Of a stretch of 64,000 bases of DNA, positions 16,087-25,574 are shown piece by piece. Source of the stretch: Myxococcales bacterium. GTDB taxonomy: Bacteria > Myxococcota_A > Polyangia > Polyangiales > Polyangiaceae. The stretch's first letter is position 1. Every line of letters begins with the position of its first letter. Position numbers and translations under genes: made by a program. Under the pieces are notes generated by a model. That model was not told the origin of the DNA and searched no databases. It saw only the letters and a list, made by a program, of their open reading frames with translations. The stretch lies in NCBI GenBank assembly GCA_016706225.1, contig JADJKB010000024.1, positions 186,001 to 250,000 on the forward strand. Direction: 5' to 3'.

Positions 16087-18564
16087 ATGAGCGAGGGTGG
16101 ACACGAGCCGCACGAACCGTACATTCCGGCGAAGGCCAAGCTCCCGGAGCTGACCCCGCTGCCGCTCATCGTCGGCACGCTGCTCGGCATGGTGTTCGGC
16201 GCTTCCTCCCTCTACCTGGTGTTGAAGGTCGGGCTCACCGTAAGCGCTTCGATCCCGGTCGCCGTGATCTCGATCACCTTGTTCCGCCTGCTCTCGAAGT
16301 TCGGGGTGCGGAACGCCACCATCCTCGAGAACAACGTGGTGCAGACCGCGGGCTCGGCCGGCGAGTCCATCGCGTTCGGCGTCGGTGTGACCATGCCGGC
16401 AATCATGATCCTCGGGTTCGATCTCGAGGTGACGCGGGTCACGCTGGTCGCGGTGCTGGGCGGCTTGCTCGGGATCTTGATGATGATCCCACTGCGGCGC
16501 GCGCTGATCGTGGAGCAGCACGGCTCCCTCAAGTACCCGGAGGGCACGGCCTGCGCCGAGGTGCTCAAGGCAGGCGCGAGCGACGAGTCCCGTGCGGCGG
16601 CGCACTCCGAAGGCGCGCCCGCAGATCCGGTGGAGACGGGCGGCGGCAAGACCATCTTCGCCGGGTTCGGCATCGGGCTCGCTTACAAGGCCGCGATGGT
16701 GGCGTTCCGTGCGTGGAAAGACGTGCCGGAGAAGGTCTTCACCTCGACGCTCAAGGCCGGCAGTGTGTCGGCGGAGATCTCCCCGGAGCTCTTGGGTGTC
16801 GGCTACATCATTGGCCCGCGCATCTCGGCCATCATGTGCGCTGGCGGCGTGCTCGCTTACCTGGTGCTGATCCCGGCGATCAAGTTCTTCGGTGAGGGCA
16901 TGACGTCTGCGCTGCCGCCCGGAACGATCCCGATCCGAGACATGAGCCCGCACCAGATCCGCGGCGCCTACGTGCTCTACATCGGCGCGGGCGCCGTGGC
17001 CGCGGGCGGAATCGTCAGCCTGCTGCGCTCGATTCCGACGATCTGGCAGGGCATCAAGGGTGGACTGAGTGACCTGCGCGGCTCGAAGCAGGCCGTCGGT
17101 GAGCGACTGCGGACCGATCAGGATCTTCCGATGAAGACCGTGCTGATCGGCGTCGTTGTGCTGGTCACCGCCATCACCCTGGCGCCGTCGCTCCAGATGA
17201 ACGTGCTCGGTGCGGTGTTGATCGTCGTGCTGGGCTTTCTGTTCGTGACGGTCAGCTCGCGGCTGACGGGTGAGATCGGCTCTTCTTCCAACCCCATCTC
17301 CGGCATGACGGTGGCAACACTGCTGCTCACGTGCGGTGTGTTCCTGCTGCTCGGTTGGACTGCGCCTCCCTACTACGTGACCGCCCTCAGCGTCGGCGCC
17401 ATCGTCTGTATTGCTGCGTCCAACGGCGGCACGACGTCGCAAGATCTCAAGACCGGATTTCTGGTGGGTTCGACGCCGAAGTATCAGCAGTACGCCATCC
17501 TCGTCGGCGCGTTGGCCTCGGCGCTGGCGCTCGGGCCGATCTTGCTGCGGTTGAACGACGCCGCCACCGTCTATGTGCCTCAGGCGACCTTCGAGAAGGT
17601 CACACCCGTCGTCGTTGCGGACGAGGTGCTCGCGGCACTGCCGGTGTGGGGCGGAGAGGCGCCGGAGACGGGCAAGAGCTTCCGCAAATTGCAGCAGCAG
17701 GAGGAGGGCGGCGCCGCGGTAGGGCCGCGTGTGCCGGGGCTCGCCGCGGGCAGCTACGTGGTCGACGCGGCGTCGAAGCAAGTGACGTACAAGGTCGAGG
17801 AGACCTTTCCGGCCGGGCTCAGCACCGATCCCAGCGCTCTAGATCGTCGCGAGCAGCTCAGCGGGCCGCAGGCCAAATCGGACTCCGCAAACTATCGCAT
17901 CTGGCAGAAGACGAGCGCGGAGGGCGGTCCTTCGGGGAAGTACCTCGTGAACGACGCGGGTCGCGCGGTCTACCTGGTCGATCCGGGCATCAACGGCACT
18001 CACAACGTGCGGCCCGACGGCAGCAAGGTGACCAAGTTCGACGCGCCCAAGGCGACGCTGATGTCGTACATCATCAAAGGGATCCTGAACCGCGAGCTGC
18101 CCTGGGGCCTGGTGCTCATCGGCGTCATGATCTCGCTGGCGCTGGAGCTCTCCGGCATTCCGTCACTGGCATTCGCGGTGGGCGTGTACCTGCCCATCTC
18201 CTCGTCGACACCAATCCTCGCGGGAGGGCTGGTGCGCTACCTGGCAGATCGCCAGATCCAGAAGCGTTTTGCCGGAAAGAACCTGACGGAGGAGCAGCTG
18301 ACGGCCGAGACGGACAAGAGTCCTGGCGTGCTCCTGTCCAGCGGTTACATCGCCGGTGGTGCGATCGCGGGCATCGTGATCGCGTTCGTTGCCGGTGTCA
18401 TGGGCGACGTACAGACGCGCATCGACGAGTGGGCGAAGCACAACAACCCGCTGTTCGAAGGCCCCTACGCGGACGTGCTGAGCATGATCCCGTTCTTGGG
18501 AGTGGCGGCGCTTCTCTACTTCATCGCCGTGAGAACATCGAAGCCCGCGGCCGAGCGCGTCTGA
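16087..18564 (+). CDS. OPT-family oligopeptide transporter
   Basis: 825 residues from ATG 16087. About 14-16 hydrophobic segments; the first region PLIVGTLLGMVFGASSLYLV and NNVVQTAGSAGESIAFGVG are typical of the prokaryotic OPT group, as are EQHGSLKYPEGTACAEVLKA and SSNPISGMT. These are secondary transporters for peptides or metal chelates. A hydrophilic insert of ~130 residues (~500-640, from FEKVTPVVVADEV to the GGPSGKYLVND region) interrupts the membrane domain between helices. The gene ends 3 bp before the stop of the convergent gene at 18568. Confidence 0.87.
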   Translation: MSEGGHEPHEPYIPAKAKLPELTPLPLIVGTLLGMVFGASSLYLVLKVGLTVSASIPVAVISITLFRLLSKFGVRNATILENNVVQTAGSAGESIAFGVGVTMPAIMILGFDLEVTRVTLVAVLGGLLGILMMIPLRRALIVEQHGSLKYPEGTACAEVLKAGASDESRAAAHSEGAPADPVETGGGKTIFAGFGIGLAYKAAMVAFRAWKDVPEKVFTSTLKAGSVSAEISPELLGVGYIIGPRISAIMCAGGVLAYLVLIPAIKFFGEGMTSALPPGTIPIRDMSPHQIRGAYVLYIGAGAVAAGGIVSLLRSIPTIWQGIKGGLSDLRGSKQAVGERLRTDQDLPMKTVLIGVVVLVTAITLAPSLQMNVLGAVLIVVLGFLFVTVSSRLTGEIGSSSNPISGMTVATLLLTCGVFLLLGWTAPPYYVTALSVGAIVCIAASNGGTTSQDLKTGFLVGSTPKYQQYAILVGALASALALGPILLRLNDAATVYVPQATFEKVTPVVVADEVLAALPVWGGEAPETGKSFRKLQQQEEGGAAVGPRVPGLAAGSYVVDAASKQVTYKVEETFPAGLSTDPSALDRREQLSGPQAKSDSANYRIWQKTSAEGGPSGKYLVNDAGRAVYLVDPGINGTHNVRPDGSKVTKFDAPKATLMSYIIKGILNRELPWGLVLIGVMISLALELSGIPSLAFAVGVYLPISSSTPILAGGLVRYLADRQIQKRFAGKNLTEEQLTAETDKSPGVLLSSGYIAGGAIAGIVIAFVAGVMGDVQTRIDEWAKHNNPLFEGPYADVLSMIPFLGVAALLYFIAVRTSKPAAERV

Positions 18565-18567
18565 AGT

Positions 18568-19551
18568 TCAGGGCCCGATGATCTTGGCGTTCGCGCCGAG
18601 GGCCGACTTCTTGCCCGTGACCTTGGTGCCCTGGAAGGTGATCTGCGCGCTGCCCATGGCCTGAGCGGCCGTGTTCTTGGCGGTGACGCTGCCGCCCTTC
18701 ATCGTGATCTTTGCGTTGGACATCGCCGAAATGCCGTCCGGCGCGGTGATGTTCACGTTCGACAGCTCGAGCTTGCAGTTGCCGATGGCGCTGATGGCTT
18801 CGCCGCTGGCAATCGTCGCGGTCACGCCCTCGAGCTTGACGTTGTCGTTGCCCGAACACGAGAACTTGCTCTTGCCATCCCAGGTTGCGGCCTTGCCGGC
18901 ACCGGTGGGTGCATTGCCCCCGGTGGCCGTACGGAAGATGTAGAAGGCGAGCCCGAGCAGACCGACGATGACGATGCCAACGATGACGCAACCGATGCCG
19001 TACCAGATGATCTCGGTCTTGACCTTGTCCTTGACCTGATTCTTCAGGCCGTCGGTGTCGATGCCACCGTCGGTGCTGGCCTTGATCTTGAACCCGCCGA
19101 CGTTGATCTTGGCCGCGTACTCGTAGTTGCGTGGATCCAGCTTCTCTTGGGCGCGCTGGGCGAAGGCGTTCTGCATCGCCGTCATCGGATCCGGAGGCAT
19201 TGGTGCGCCCATGCCCGGCCCGGCGGCATACGGGTTCTGGACGTTCACGCTGAGCTGCAGATCAGCGATCTGCACGCCGGGTAGCTGCGCCGAGGCCGCG
19301 GCGATGATGTCGTTGACGAAGTACGGAAGGCTGCCCGCGATGGTCGGGATCGCGACCTGGTTCGACGCGAGTTTCTGCCCGATCACCGAGGTGATGGCCG
19401 CGAGCAGCGCCGCCTGGACCTGCGGCAGGTAGGCGTTCGGGTCACCGGGGGCGGCGAAGCTGAACGTTCCTTGAGCGGTCCCTCCGACGGACTGCCCCGA
19501 GGTCGGATCGTTGAACGGACCAATGTTGCCACCAAGCTGTGCCGGATGCAT
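18568..19551 (-). CDS. Single-pass membrane protein with repetitive beta-type C-terminus, unknown function
   Basis: 327 residues, ATG 19551 preceded by AGGGAGG. The N-terminal ~130 residues (NAYLPQVQAALLAAITSVIG, LASNQVAIPTIAGSLPYFVN) recall the SPFH/virion-core type domains seen in some large bacterial conserved proteins, but this is a weak impression. One membrane helix lies at ~186-208 (IIWYGIGCVIVGIVIVGLLG). After it come ~110 residues of short beta-forming units around ISAIGNCKLELSNVNI and ISAMSNAKITMKGGSVT, like turns of a small beta-helix. No catalytic motif is visible. Confidence 0.7.
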   Translation of the reverse strand: MHPAQLGGNIGPFNDPTSGQSVGGTAQGTFSFAAPGDPNAYLPQVQAALLAAITSVIGQKLASNQVAIPTIAGSLPYFVNDIIAAASAQLPGVQIADLQLSVNVQNPYAAGPGMGAPMPPDPMTAMQNAFAQRAQEKLDPRNYEYAAKINVGGFKIKASTDGGIDTDGLKNQVKDKVKTEIIWYGIGCVIVGIVIVGLLGLAFYIFRTATGGNAPTGAGKAATWDGKSKFSCSGNDNVKLEGVTATIASGEAISAIGNCKLELSNVNITAPDGISAMSNAKITMKGGSVTAKNTAAQAMGSAQITFQGTKVTGKKSALGANAKIIGP

Positions 19552-19662
19552 CGCGCGCCTCCCTGAAGGGGCGCGACATTACACGAATCGGTCGAAACGA
19601 AAGCGCTCAATTCTGGGTTGCTGGGGGCCAGCAGGAATTCTGGGCTCTCCCGCCGCCCGCCG

Positions 19663-19680
19663 GCCGGCGCCGTCGCCGGC
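19663..19680. terminator. Perfect GC-rich hairpin downstream of ydcH-like gene
   Basis: Seven-base-pair stem GCCGGCG/CGCCGGC with a 4-nt loop, 22 bp beyond the stop of the leftward YdcH gene. There is no T-run, so it would be an unusual terminator; it may simply reflect the GC-rich composition. Confidence 0.3.
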
Positions 19681-19702
19681 ACCCCCCGCCAGGGTGCGGG
19701 CT

Positions 19703-19954
19703 TCAGAGCTTGCCGGCGTGAGCCCGGAGGAGCGCGTAGATCTCGTCCTTGATCGACAAACGCTTCTTCTTCAACTCCTCGAACGCGAAGTCCGACATCG
19801 GGACGTCGGCTTCCTCAGCCTTCACGACCTCCGAATTGCAGCGCGAGTATTCTTCGAACAGCTGTCGAAACTTCGCGTCACGCTCGCGGAGCTCGGTGAT
19901 CAGTTGTACGTGATCGGGAAACTCGTGTGCCAGGTCGTGCGGTTCTACGTACAT
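19703..19954 (-). CDS. YdcH/DUF465 family small coiled protein
   Basis: 83 residues, ATG 19954 with GAGGAG 7 nt upstream. Composition is almost wholly helical: HEFPDHVQLITELRERDAKF, YSRCNSEVVKAEEAD and ELKKKRLSIKDEIYALLRAH match the DUF465 pattern of an N-terminal helix, a mid-protein EV..AE turn and a Lys-rich LKD(E)IY helix. Function of the family is unknown. It lies 35 bp upstream of the EF-G-like gene's stop and is read in the same direction. Confidence 0.85.
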   Translation of the reverse strand: MYVEPHDLAHEFPDHVQLITELRERDAKFRQLFEEYSRCNSEVVKAEEADVPMSDFAFEELKKKRLSIKDEIYALLRAHAGKL

Positions 19955-19989
19955 GTTTCTCTCCTCTTGGGGGGCGCCGTGGGTGAACG

Positions 19990-22038
19990 TCAGTGGCCCT
20001 CGGCGCGGCGCTTCTTGTACTCGTCGGCGAGTCGTTGTTGAATCGTGTCGGGCACCTGTTCGTAGTGGCTGAGTGCAACCGCGTAGCTGCCATCACCCCC
20101 CGTCATGGACTTGAGGCGACCCTCGAAGTCGGCCATTTCGGCCATGGGCACGATGGCGGTCAACTCCACGCGACCGAGCGGCAGCGACTGGTTGCCGGTG
20201 ATGCGGCCGCGGCGGTGCGAAAAATCGCCGCTCAGGTCCCCGACCAGCGCGGCCTGCGCGCGGACCTGGACCTCGAGCAGCGGCTCGAGCACCACGGGCG
20301 CTGCCTGCATGACACACTCCAGCATCGCGTAGCGCCCCGCAGTGATGAACGCGACCTCCTTCGAGTCCACCGCGTGGGTCTTGCCGTCGAACAGCGCGAC
20401 GCGCACGTCGGAAATGGGGAACCCGGCCACCGCGCCCTCGGCCATGGCCTGGCGCACGCCCTTCTCCACCGCGGGGATGAACTGGCCCGGGATCACTCCG
20501 CCCTTGATCTCGTCGACGAACTCGAAGCCCGCGCCGCGCTCCAGGGGTTCGACCCGGATCGCGACCTCGCCGAATTGCCCGGCGCCGCCCGTCTGTTTTC
20601 TGTGGCGGTAGCGCGACTCGGACCGCCCGGCAATGGTCTCACGGTACGGAATTGCGGGCAGGCGTGTGCTGACTTGCACGTTGTAACGAGTGCGAAGCTG
20701 TTCCACGACGGTGCGCAGATGCAGCTCCCCGAGGCCTCGGATGATGGTCTCATTGGACTCGGCGTTGTGCTCGACCGAAAGTGACGGGTCCTCGTCGAGC
20801 AAACGATGCAGCGCGTCCGAGAGCTTCTGCTCGTCGCCGTGCCGCTCTGGCAACAGCGCGAGCCCGAACACCGGTTGTGGGAACGGTGGAGGTACCAGGT
20901 GGAACTCGTCCTCGTCGTGGGAGTCGTGAAGCACGGCGTCCCGGTGGATGGTGTCGACACGCGCGACGGCACAGATGTCACCCGGGATGGCGCGCTCGAT
21001 CTCGAGCTGCTCTTTGCCCTGCAGGCGCAAGAGGTGAGACACCTTGAATGGTTTGCGCGAATCGCCGATGTAGAGCTGGCTATTTTGCTCCACCGTCCCC
21101 TGGTAGACGCGGAAAATCGAGAGCTTGCCGCGGAACGGGTCGTTGATGATCTCGAACACGTGAGCCACCACGTGTCGCTCCGGGTCGGCCACCACTTCCA
21201 CGCGAGTCGCGCTCGCGCCCTCGCCCTTCATGAACTTCGGCGGGTTGCCCTCGGTCGGGTCCGGCATCAGACGCGCGAGCACGTCGAGCAGCTCGCGGGT
21301 ACCGGCGCCGCTCTCGGCCGACACGAAACAGACCGGGATCAGCGCTCCTTGTCGCAGCGCGGCTTCGAAGGCGTCGTGCAGCTGCTCGGGCGCGAGCTCC
21401 TCGCCCTGGCCGAGGTACAGCTCCATCAGCGCGTCGTCGAGCGCAACGACCTGATCGACGATGGCCTCGTGCGCCACTGCCACGCTGGAGAAGGCCGTCT
21501 TCTTGTCGGTGTCCGGCGCGAAAAAGCAGTCAATGACACTGTGGCCGTCTGCGGACGGGAGGTTCAGTGGCAGGCACACCTTGCCGAACGTTTCGACGAG
21601 CTCCCCCATTAGCGCTTCGAAGTTTCCGGCCGCGTCCATCTTGTTGACGATCAACATCCGGCACAGCCCCTCGGATGCCCGCATCGCCCTGCGCGTGACC
21701 GCACCAACCCCCGCTTCCGCATTGATCACGATCGCCGCGGTCTCCACGGCTTCGAGGGCTTCGAACGCTCGGCCCAAGAAGTCCGGGGTGCCGGGGGTGT
21801 CGAGCAGGTTCACGAAGTGGTCGGCCCACTCGAGGTGAGCGATGCTCACGTTCAGTGAATGGCCCAGCGACTTCTCCAGCGGGTCGAAGTCACTGACGGT
21901 GTCACCGCGGGCGATCGTGCCCATCGATTTGATGACCTTGGCCTCGAGCAACAGGCGCTCGAGCAGGGTGGTCTTGCCGCAGCCGGCCTGTCCCAAGAGG
22001 GCGATGTTCCGGAGGGCGTGAGGGGAAGATGGTTTCAT
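19990..22038 (-). CDS. EF-G-like GTPase paralogue (FusA2 type)
   Basis: 682 residues, ATG 22038 with GAGGAG upstream. All EF-G domains are present: G domain with GQAGCGKTT P-loop, VNKMD and an SA(E)SG-type motif, domain II, III, IV (HRKQTGGAGQFGEV) and V. Two features set it apart from translocase EF-G. The switch-II DTPGH reads DTPGT (Thr84 in place of the catalytic His), and switch I lacks the RGITI signature (GHSLNVSIA). It is not next to rpsL/rpsG/tuf. This is the FusA2/EF-G-II class whose members may lack GTP-driven translocation; role unknown. Confidence 0.88.
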   Translation of the reverse strand: MKPSSPHALRNIALLGQAGCGKTTLLERLLLEAKVIKSMGTIARGDTVSDFDPLEKSLGHSLNVSIAHLEWADHFVNLLDTPGTPDFLGRAFEALEAVETAAIVINAEAGVGAVTRRAMRASEGLCRMLIVNKMDAAGNFEALMGELVETFGKVCLPLNLPSADGHSVIDCFFAPDTDKKTAFSSVAVAHEAIVDQVVALDDALMELYLGQGEELAPEQLHDAFEAALRQGALIPVCFVSAESGAGTRELLDVLARLMPDPTEGNPPKFMKGEGASATRVEVVADPERHVVAHVFEIINDPFRGKLSIFRVYQGTVEQNSQLYIGDSRKPFKVSHLLRLQGKEQLEIERAIPGDICAVARVDTIHRDAVLHDSHDEDEFHLVPPPFPQPVFGLALLPERHGDEQKLSDALHRLLDEDPSLSVEHNAESNETIIRGLGELHLRTVVEQLRTRYNVQVSTRLPAIPYRETIAGRSESRYRHRKQTGGAGQFGEVAIRVEPLERGAGFEFVDEIKGGVIPGQFIPAVEKGVRQAMAEGAVAGFPISDVRVALFDGKTHAVDSKEVAFITAGRYAMLECVMQAAPVVLEPLLEVQVRAQAALVGDLSGDFSHRRGRITGNQSLPLGRVELTAIVPMAEMADFEGRLKSMTGGDGSYAVALSHYEQVPDTIQQRLADEYKKRRAEGH

Positions 22039-22262
22039 CGGGTCGTGGCTCCTCTTGGGCGAGACGACCCCTGAAAGCACATCTCGTGCACAACTTCGTT
22101 CCGACCGGGGACAGGCGAAATTCCCGCGTTCTTGCGGGGTCAGGAGTGGGTCGCAGCGGGAAATTCGCGAAGGGTTTGCGCGCTTCGGCCCGCGGCCCGC
22201 AGTGAGGTCGCAGGACGTGCGGCTTCGAGGCGCGCTGGCTATCAGGCAGCTCGGAATGATCG

Positions 22263-22268
22263 TATAGG
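22263..22268 (+). promoter_or_regulatory. -10 box (TATAGG) for the HExxH lipoprotein gene
   Basis: TATAGG ends 8 nt before ATG 22277, inside a 238-bp region shared with the divergent EF-G-like gene. Confidence 0.35.
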
Positions 22269-22276
22269 CGCGCGTC

Positions 22277-24301
22277 ATGTCGAGGTCGCTTCTTCCCGCA
22301 TTTTTGCTGATTTTCTCCGGCGTCGCCTGCGCCCCGCGGGACACCCCGCCGCCGCCCGCGCCGCTTCCGCTGCCGGTGGCCGCGACACCACCCGCGCCGC
22401 CCGCGCTGCACACTTTCGATGCGCTCGAGCGAGGCACCTTCAACCAGCTCGCGGTGCGCATGAACCTCCCGGTCTACTGGGCCGCCGACACCAACGGCAA
22501 CCGCAGCGTCGACCCGGACGAGGTGCGTTCTCTCCTGTTCTACCCGAGCTCATCGGAGTGGGTGCGAGGCGGGAAGCTGAGCTCGGAGCTCGATCTTGCG
22601 TACTCTGGCATGCTTGCGTCACTGCACGCGCCACCCTCCGACGTGGGCCCCGAAGAGGCGGCGCGCCGGGCGCTCGTGCTCGAGGAGCTGGACCAGGGAC
22701 GCCCGACCCTGGTCTACACCGATCTGCGAGGTTTTACTCCGGGTGATCGCGCAGCGGTCAAGTCGATCCTCGCTGCCTCGTTGGAGGTGGAGCGGCTGTT
22801 CGCGCAGCAGGTCGGCATGAACACCCTCCGCGACAAGGTTCCGGCCGATCAAGCAGCGAGCAAGAGCCTCTTTCGGCGCAACTGGGGGCCTCGCTGCGAG
22901 GCGCCGAAGACCGAGAAGAACCCCGCTTGCTCCGCCATCCCCGGCGCGCCGAAGCGTAAGGTCGACGTCTATCCTGCCAGCTTGCAGGACGACCCGAAGT
23001 TCTGCGAAGCGCTCGAGAAGCGCAAGGACGCCAAGACCCTGCTCTCTCCGTTCGTGGTCGTGCGGGAACAAGCGGGTCAGCTCGCGCCGGTCAAGTACTC
23101 CGACGCGTATGCGCAAGGTATGCAGATGGCCGCCGGCCACCTGGACGCAGCAGCAGCAGCCCTCGGACCGGATGAGCGCGCCTTCGCAGACTATCTCCGG
23201 GCTGCAGCCCAGGCGTTTCGCACCAACGACTGGGAGGCCGCCGACGAGGCCTGGTCGAGGATGAGCGCCCAGAGCTCGAAGTTCTATCTGCGCATTGGCC
23301 CCGACGAGGTCTACTGGGAGCCCTGCAGCCAGAAGGCCGGGTTTCACGTCAGCTTCGCCCGCATCAACAAGGACTCGCTCGCGTGGCAGACCAAGTTGAT
23401 CCCGCACCAGCAAGAGATGGAGGCGGCCCTCGCCAAGCTGGTGACCTGGCCGTATCGCGAGCGAAAAGTCAGCTTCAAGTTGCCGGACTTCATCGACATC
23501 ATCTTCAACGCGGGCGACAGCCGTCAGGCGTTCGGGGCGACCATCGGGCAGTCACTGCCGAACTGGGGCAAGGTCGCGAACGAGAGCCGCGGGCGCACCG
23601 TGGCGATGAGCAACCTCTACACCGACGCCGACTCGCTCCGGCAGCGACGTGCACAGGCCGAGTCGCTGATCGACAAAGACGCTGCGGCGCTGCTGCGAGA
23701 CGACGCGACGCCGGGTCTCTTGGGGACCATCTTGCATGAGGCAACCCACAATCTGGGCCCGTCGCACGAGTACAAGTTCCAGAAGAAGACCGATAGCGCG
23801 GCCTTTGGTGGTGGGCTCGCGTCGATGCTCGAGGAGCTGAAGGCTCAGACCGGCGCGCTGTATTTCCTCGATCTCCTGGTCAAGAAGGGTGTCATCACCG
23901 AGGAGCTGCGACGGCAGTCCTACCTGGACAGCGTCGTGTGGGCGTTCGGCCACGTCGCTCAGGGCATGCGCAACGAGGACGGCACCAGGAAACCTTACAG
24001 TCAGCTGGCTGCGATCCAGCTTGGTGCGCTGATCGAAGACGGCGCGGTGGAGTGGGACTCGTCGGCGACCGCTGCCAACGGCAAGGACGGCGGGGCATTC
24101 AAGCTGCACTTCGACAAGTTCCCGGCGGCGTGTGAGAAGCTGATGCGACAAGTGGCTCAGATCAAGGCTCGGAACGACAAGGCGGGCGCGGAGGCCCTGG
24201 CCAAGCGCCACGTCGACGGCGCGTCGGTCCCGCAGTCCGCCATCGCCGAGCGCGTGCTGCGCTTTCCCAAGAACAGCTTCGTGTACTCCGTAGATCTTTG
24301 A
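22277..24301 (+). CDS. HExxH zinc-metallopeptidase-like lipoprotein (M49-like layout)
   Basis: 674 residues. Lipoprotein signal (LLPAFLLIFSGVAC) and a Pro-rich spacer precede a large mostly helical domain. At ~490 ILHEATHNLGPSHEYK gives HEATH, a zinc-binding HExxH, and ~35 residues later MLEELKAQTGA supplies a Glu pair in the position of the third ligand of gluzincins such as dipeptidyl peptidase III (M49). An EF-hand-like DTNGNRSVDPDEVR is near residue 75. It is presumably an envelope peptidase; I infer the M49 relation from motif order only. No neighbour suggests a substrate. Confidence 0.7.
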   Translation: MSRSLLPAFLLIFSGVACAPRDTPPPPAPLPLPVAATPPAPPALHTFDALERGTFNQLAVRMNLPVYWAADTNGNRSVDPDEVRSLLFYPSSSEWVRGGKLSSELDLAYSGMLASLHAPPSDVGPEEAARRALVLEELDQGRPTLVYTDLRGFTPGDRAAVKSILAASLEVERLFAQQVGMNTLRDKVPADQAASKSLFRRNWGPRCEAPKTEKNPACSAIPGAPKRKVDVYPASLQDDPKFCEALEKRKDAKTLLSPFVVVREQAGQLAPVKYSDAYAQGMQMAAGHLDAAAAALGPDERAFADYLRAAAQAFRTNDWEAADEAWSRMSAQSSKFYLRIGPDEVYWEPCSQKAGFHVSFARINKDSLAWQTKLIPHQQEMEAALAKLVTWPYRERKVSFKLPDFIDIIFNAGDSRQAFGATIGQSLPNWGKVANESRGRTVAMSNLYTDADSLRQRRAQAESLIDKDAAALLRDDATPGLLGTILHEATHNLGPSHEYKFQKKTDSAAFGGGLASMLEELKAQTGALYFLDLLVKKGVITEELRRQSYLDSVVWAFGHVAQGMRNEDGTRKPYSQLAAIQLGALIEDGAVEWDSSATAANGKDGGAFKLHFDKFPAACEKLMRQVAQIKARNDKAGAEALAKRHVDGASVPQSAIAERVLRFPKNSFVYSVDL

Positions 24302-24389
24302 GGCCTGGCTAAGTCCGAGACATCGCGCGCGAACTCCGCGCACTCCCCCGTGCTCTCGACCGGTCTTGACGCAGGGCGGCGGCACGGAC

Positions 24390-25571
24390 ATGGCCGAAGG
24401 GATGCGCTTCCTCCACTCGGGTGCCGACGCGCGTGAGCGCGCGGAACGCGAGGCGTTCTTTGCGCGCGCGGACTCGGTCATCGCCGAAATGCGAGCTGCC
24501 TGTGCGGGCGGCGACAGCAGCGCGGGTGGACGCGCTGTCGCCGAGCTCGCCGCGAGCTTGCACCCAGACTTGCACGCCGTGACCCTCACCGATCGTCCGC
24601 AAGGCCCGCTGCTGGTCATGACCCCGCGCGGCGAGCGCGGCTTGCGACCGCTGGCTGCCGCAGTCGTGGCGCGTGCCAACGAAGGTGAGGGGATCCGATT
24701 TGCCAGCCATCGGCCGGCGGAGAGCTTCGGGCAGATGCGGGAGGTGGTCCGAAGACACGGCTACGAGCTCGACAACGCACAGGCCCGCGCAGGGTTTTCC
24801 CGTGGGCATCTGCTCGAGGTCGTGGTCTACGGCGCGGGTTTCGGTGGCACGAAGGACGATGCGGCGTCGTTTGCCGCGGAGCGCGCGCTCGAGCTCTTGT
24901 TGGGGGAGCGGGTGCTCGACGACTGGATCGGGCGGGTCGACGTCGAACCCTTGCCGCGCGGCGGGCTGCTCAAGGTGTTGCAGCGTGACGGCGGACCGTC
25001 CTTCTCCCTGGCCGAGCTTCCGCTGGCAGTCGCGGCAGCGGTCGAGGGCCTCAGTGGCGAGCTGCCGGATCTGACCAAACTCTGCGCGTCCCGTGACGGA
25101 TGGGTGCTGTTCGAGGCCGAGCCGGAGGCAGCCGCCGACTACCGGGCACAGGATGACATTGCCCTCGCCGGCAGCGCTCTGCCCGAGATGGCCCGCTGTT
25201 TCCTGGAGGGTGCGCCGTTTTCCTCGCTGCGTTTCGTGCGGGGTGGCCTCTCGATTGCCTACCTGAAGATCGACACCCACGGAACGCCGTTCGAGCAACG
25301 CGTGAACGAACGGGTCCGGCTCGAAGACGAATTGGCACAGCAGCTCTCGACGCAAAAGCTCGGCGCGGTGGTCGGCAACGGGCTGGGCCTGCGCTACGTG
25401 TACATCGATCTCGCTCTCGCGCCCGGCACTCCGGCGTTGCATGCCGTGTGTGACGTTGCACAGCGAGCCGGTGTCAGTCGACGGAGCTGGATCGAATTCT
25501 GCGACTCGGACTTGTCGAACGAGTGGCTGGGCGTGTGGCCCGACTCTCCGCCGCCCCCGGGCACGCGATGA
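24390..25571 (+). CDS. Hypothetical cytoplasmic protein
   Basis: About 393 residues if ATG 24390 is used; TTG 24366 and ATG 24402 are alternatives and no ribosome site decides. No signal peptide or membrane helix. The sequence is mixed alpha/beta (LHPDLHAVTLTDRPQGPLLV, HLLEVVVYGAGFGGTKDDAA, LRFVRGGLSIAYLKIDTHG) with no motif I know. It ends 3 bp before the stop of the convergent kinase-like gene. Confidence 0.65.
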   Translation: MAEGMRFLHSGADARERAEREAFFARADSVIAEMRAACAGGDSSAGGRAVAELAASLHPDLHAVTLTDRPQGPLLVMTPRGERGLRPLAAAVVARANEGEGIRFASHRPAESFGQMREVVRRHGYELDNAQARAGFSRGHLLEVVVYGAGFGGTKDDAASFAAERALELLLGERVLDDWIGRVDVEPLPRGGLLKVLQRDGGPSFSLAELPLAVAAAVEGLSGELPDLTKLCASRDGWVLFEAEPEAAADYRAQDDIALAGSALPEMARCFLEGAPFSSLRFVRGGLSIAYLKIDTHGTPFEQRVNERVRLEDELAQQLSTQKLGAVVGNGLGLRYVYIDLALAPGTPALHAVCDVAQRAGVSRRSWIEFCDSDLSNEWLGVWPDSPPPPGTR

Positions 25572-25574
25572 ACG

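Noticed and set aside
16072..17781. 569-codon open frame on the minus strand over the OPT transporter
   Set aside because: Arg/His/Asp-rich antisense of a high-GC gene; no family and no ribosome site. The same holds for the long antisense frames at 877-2370, 11780-13753 and 44240-46225.
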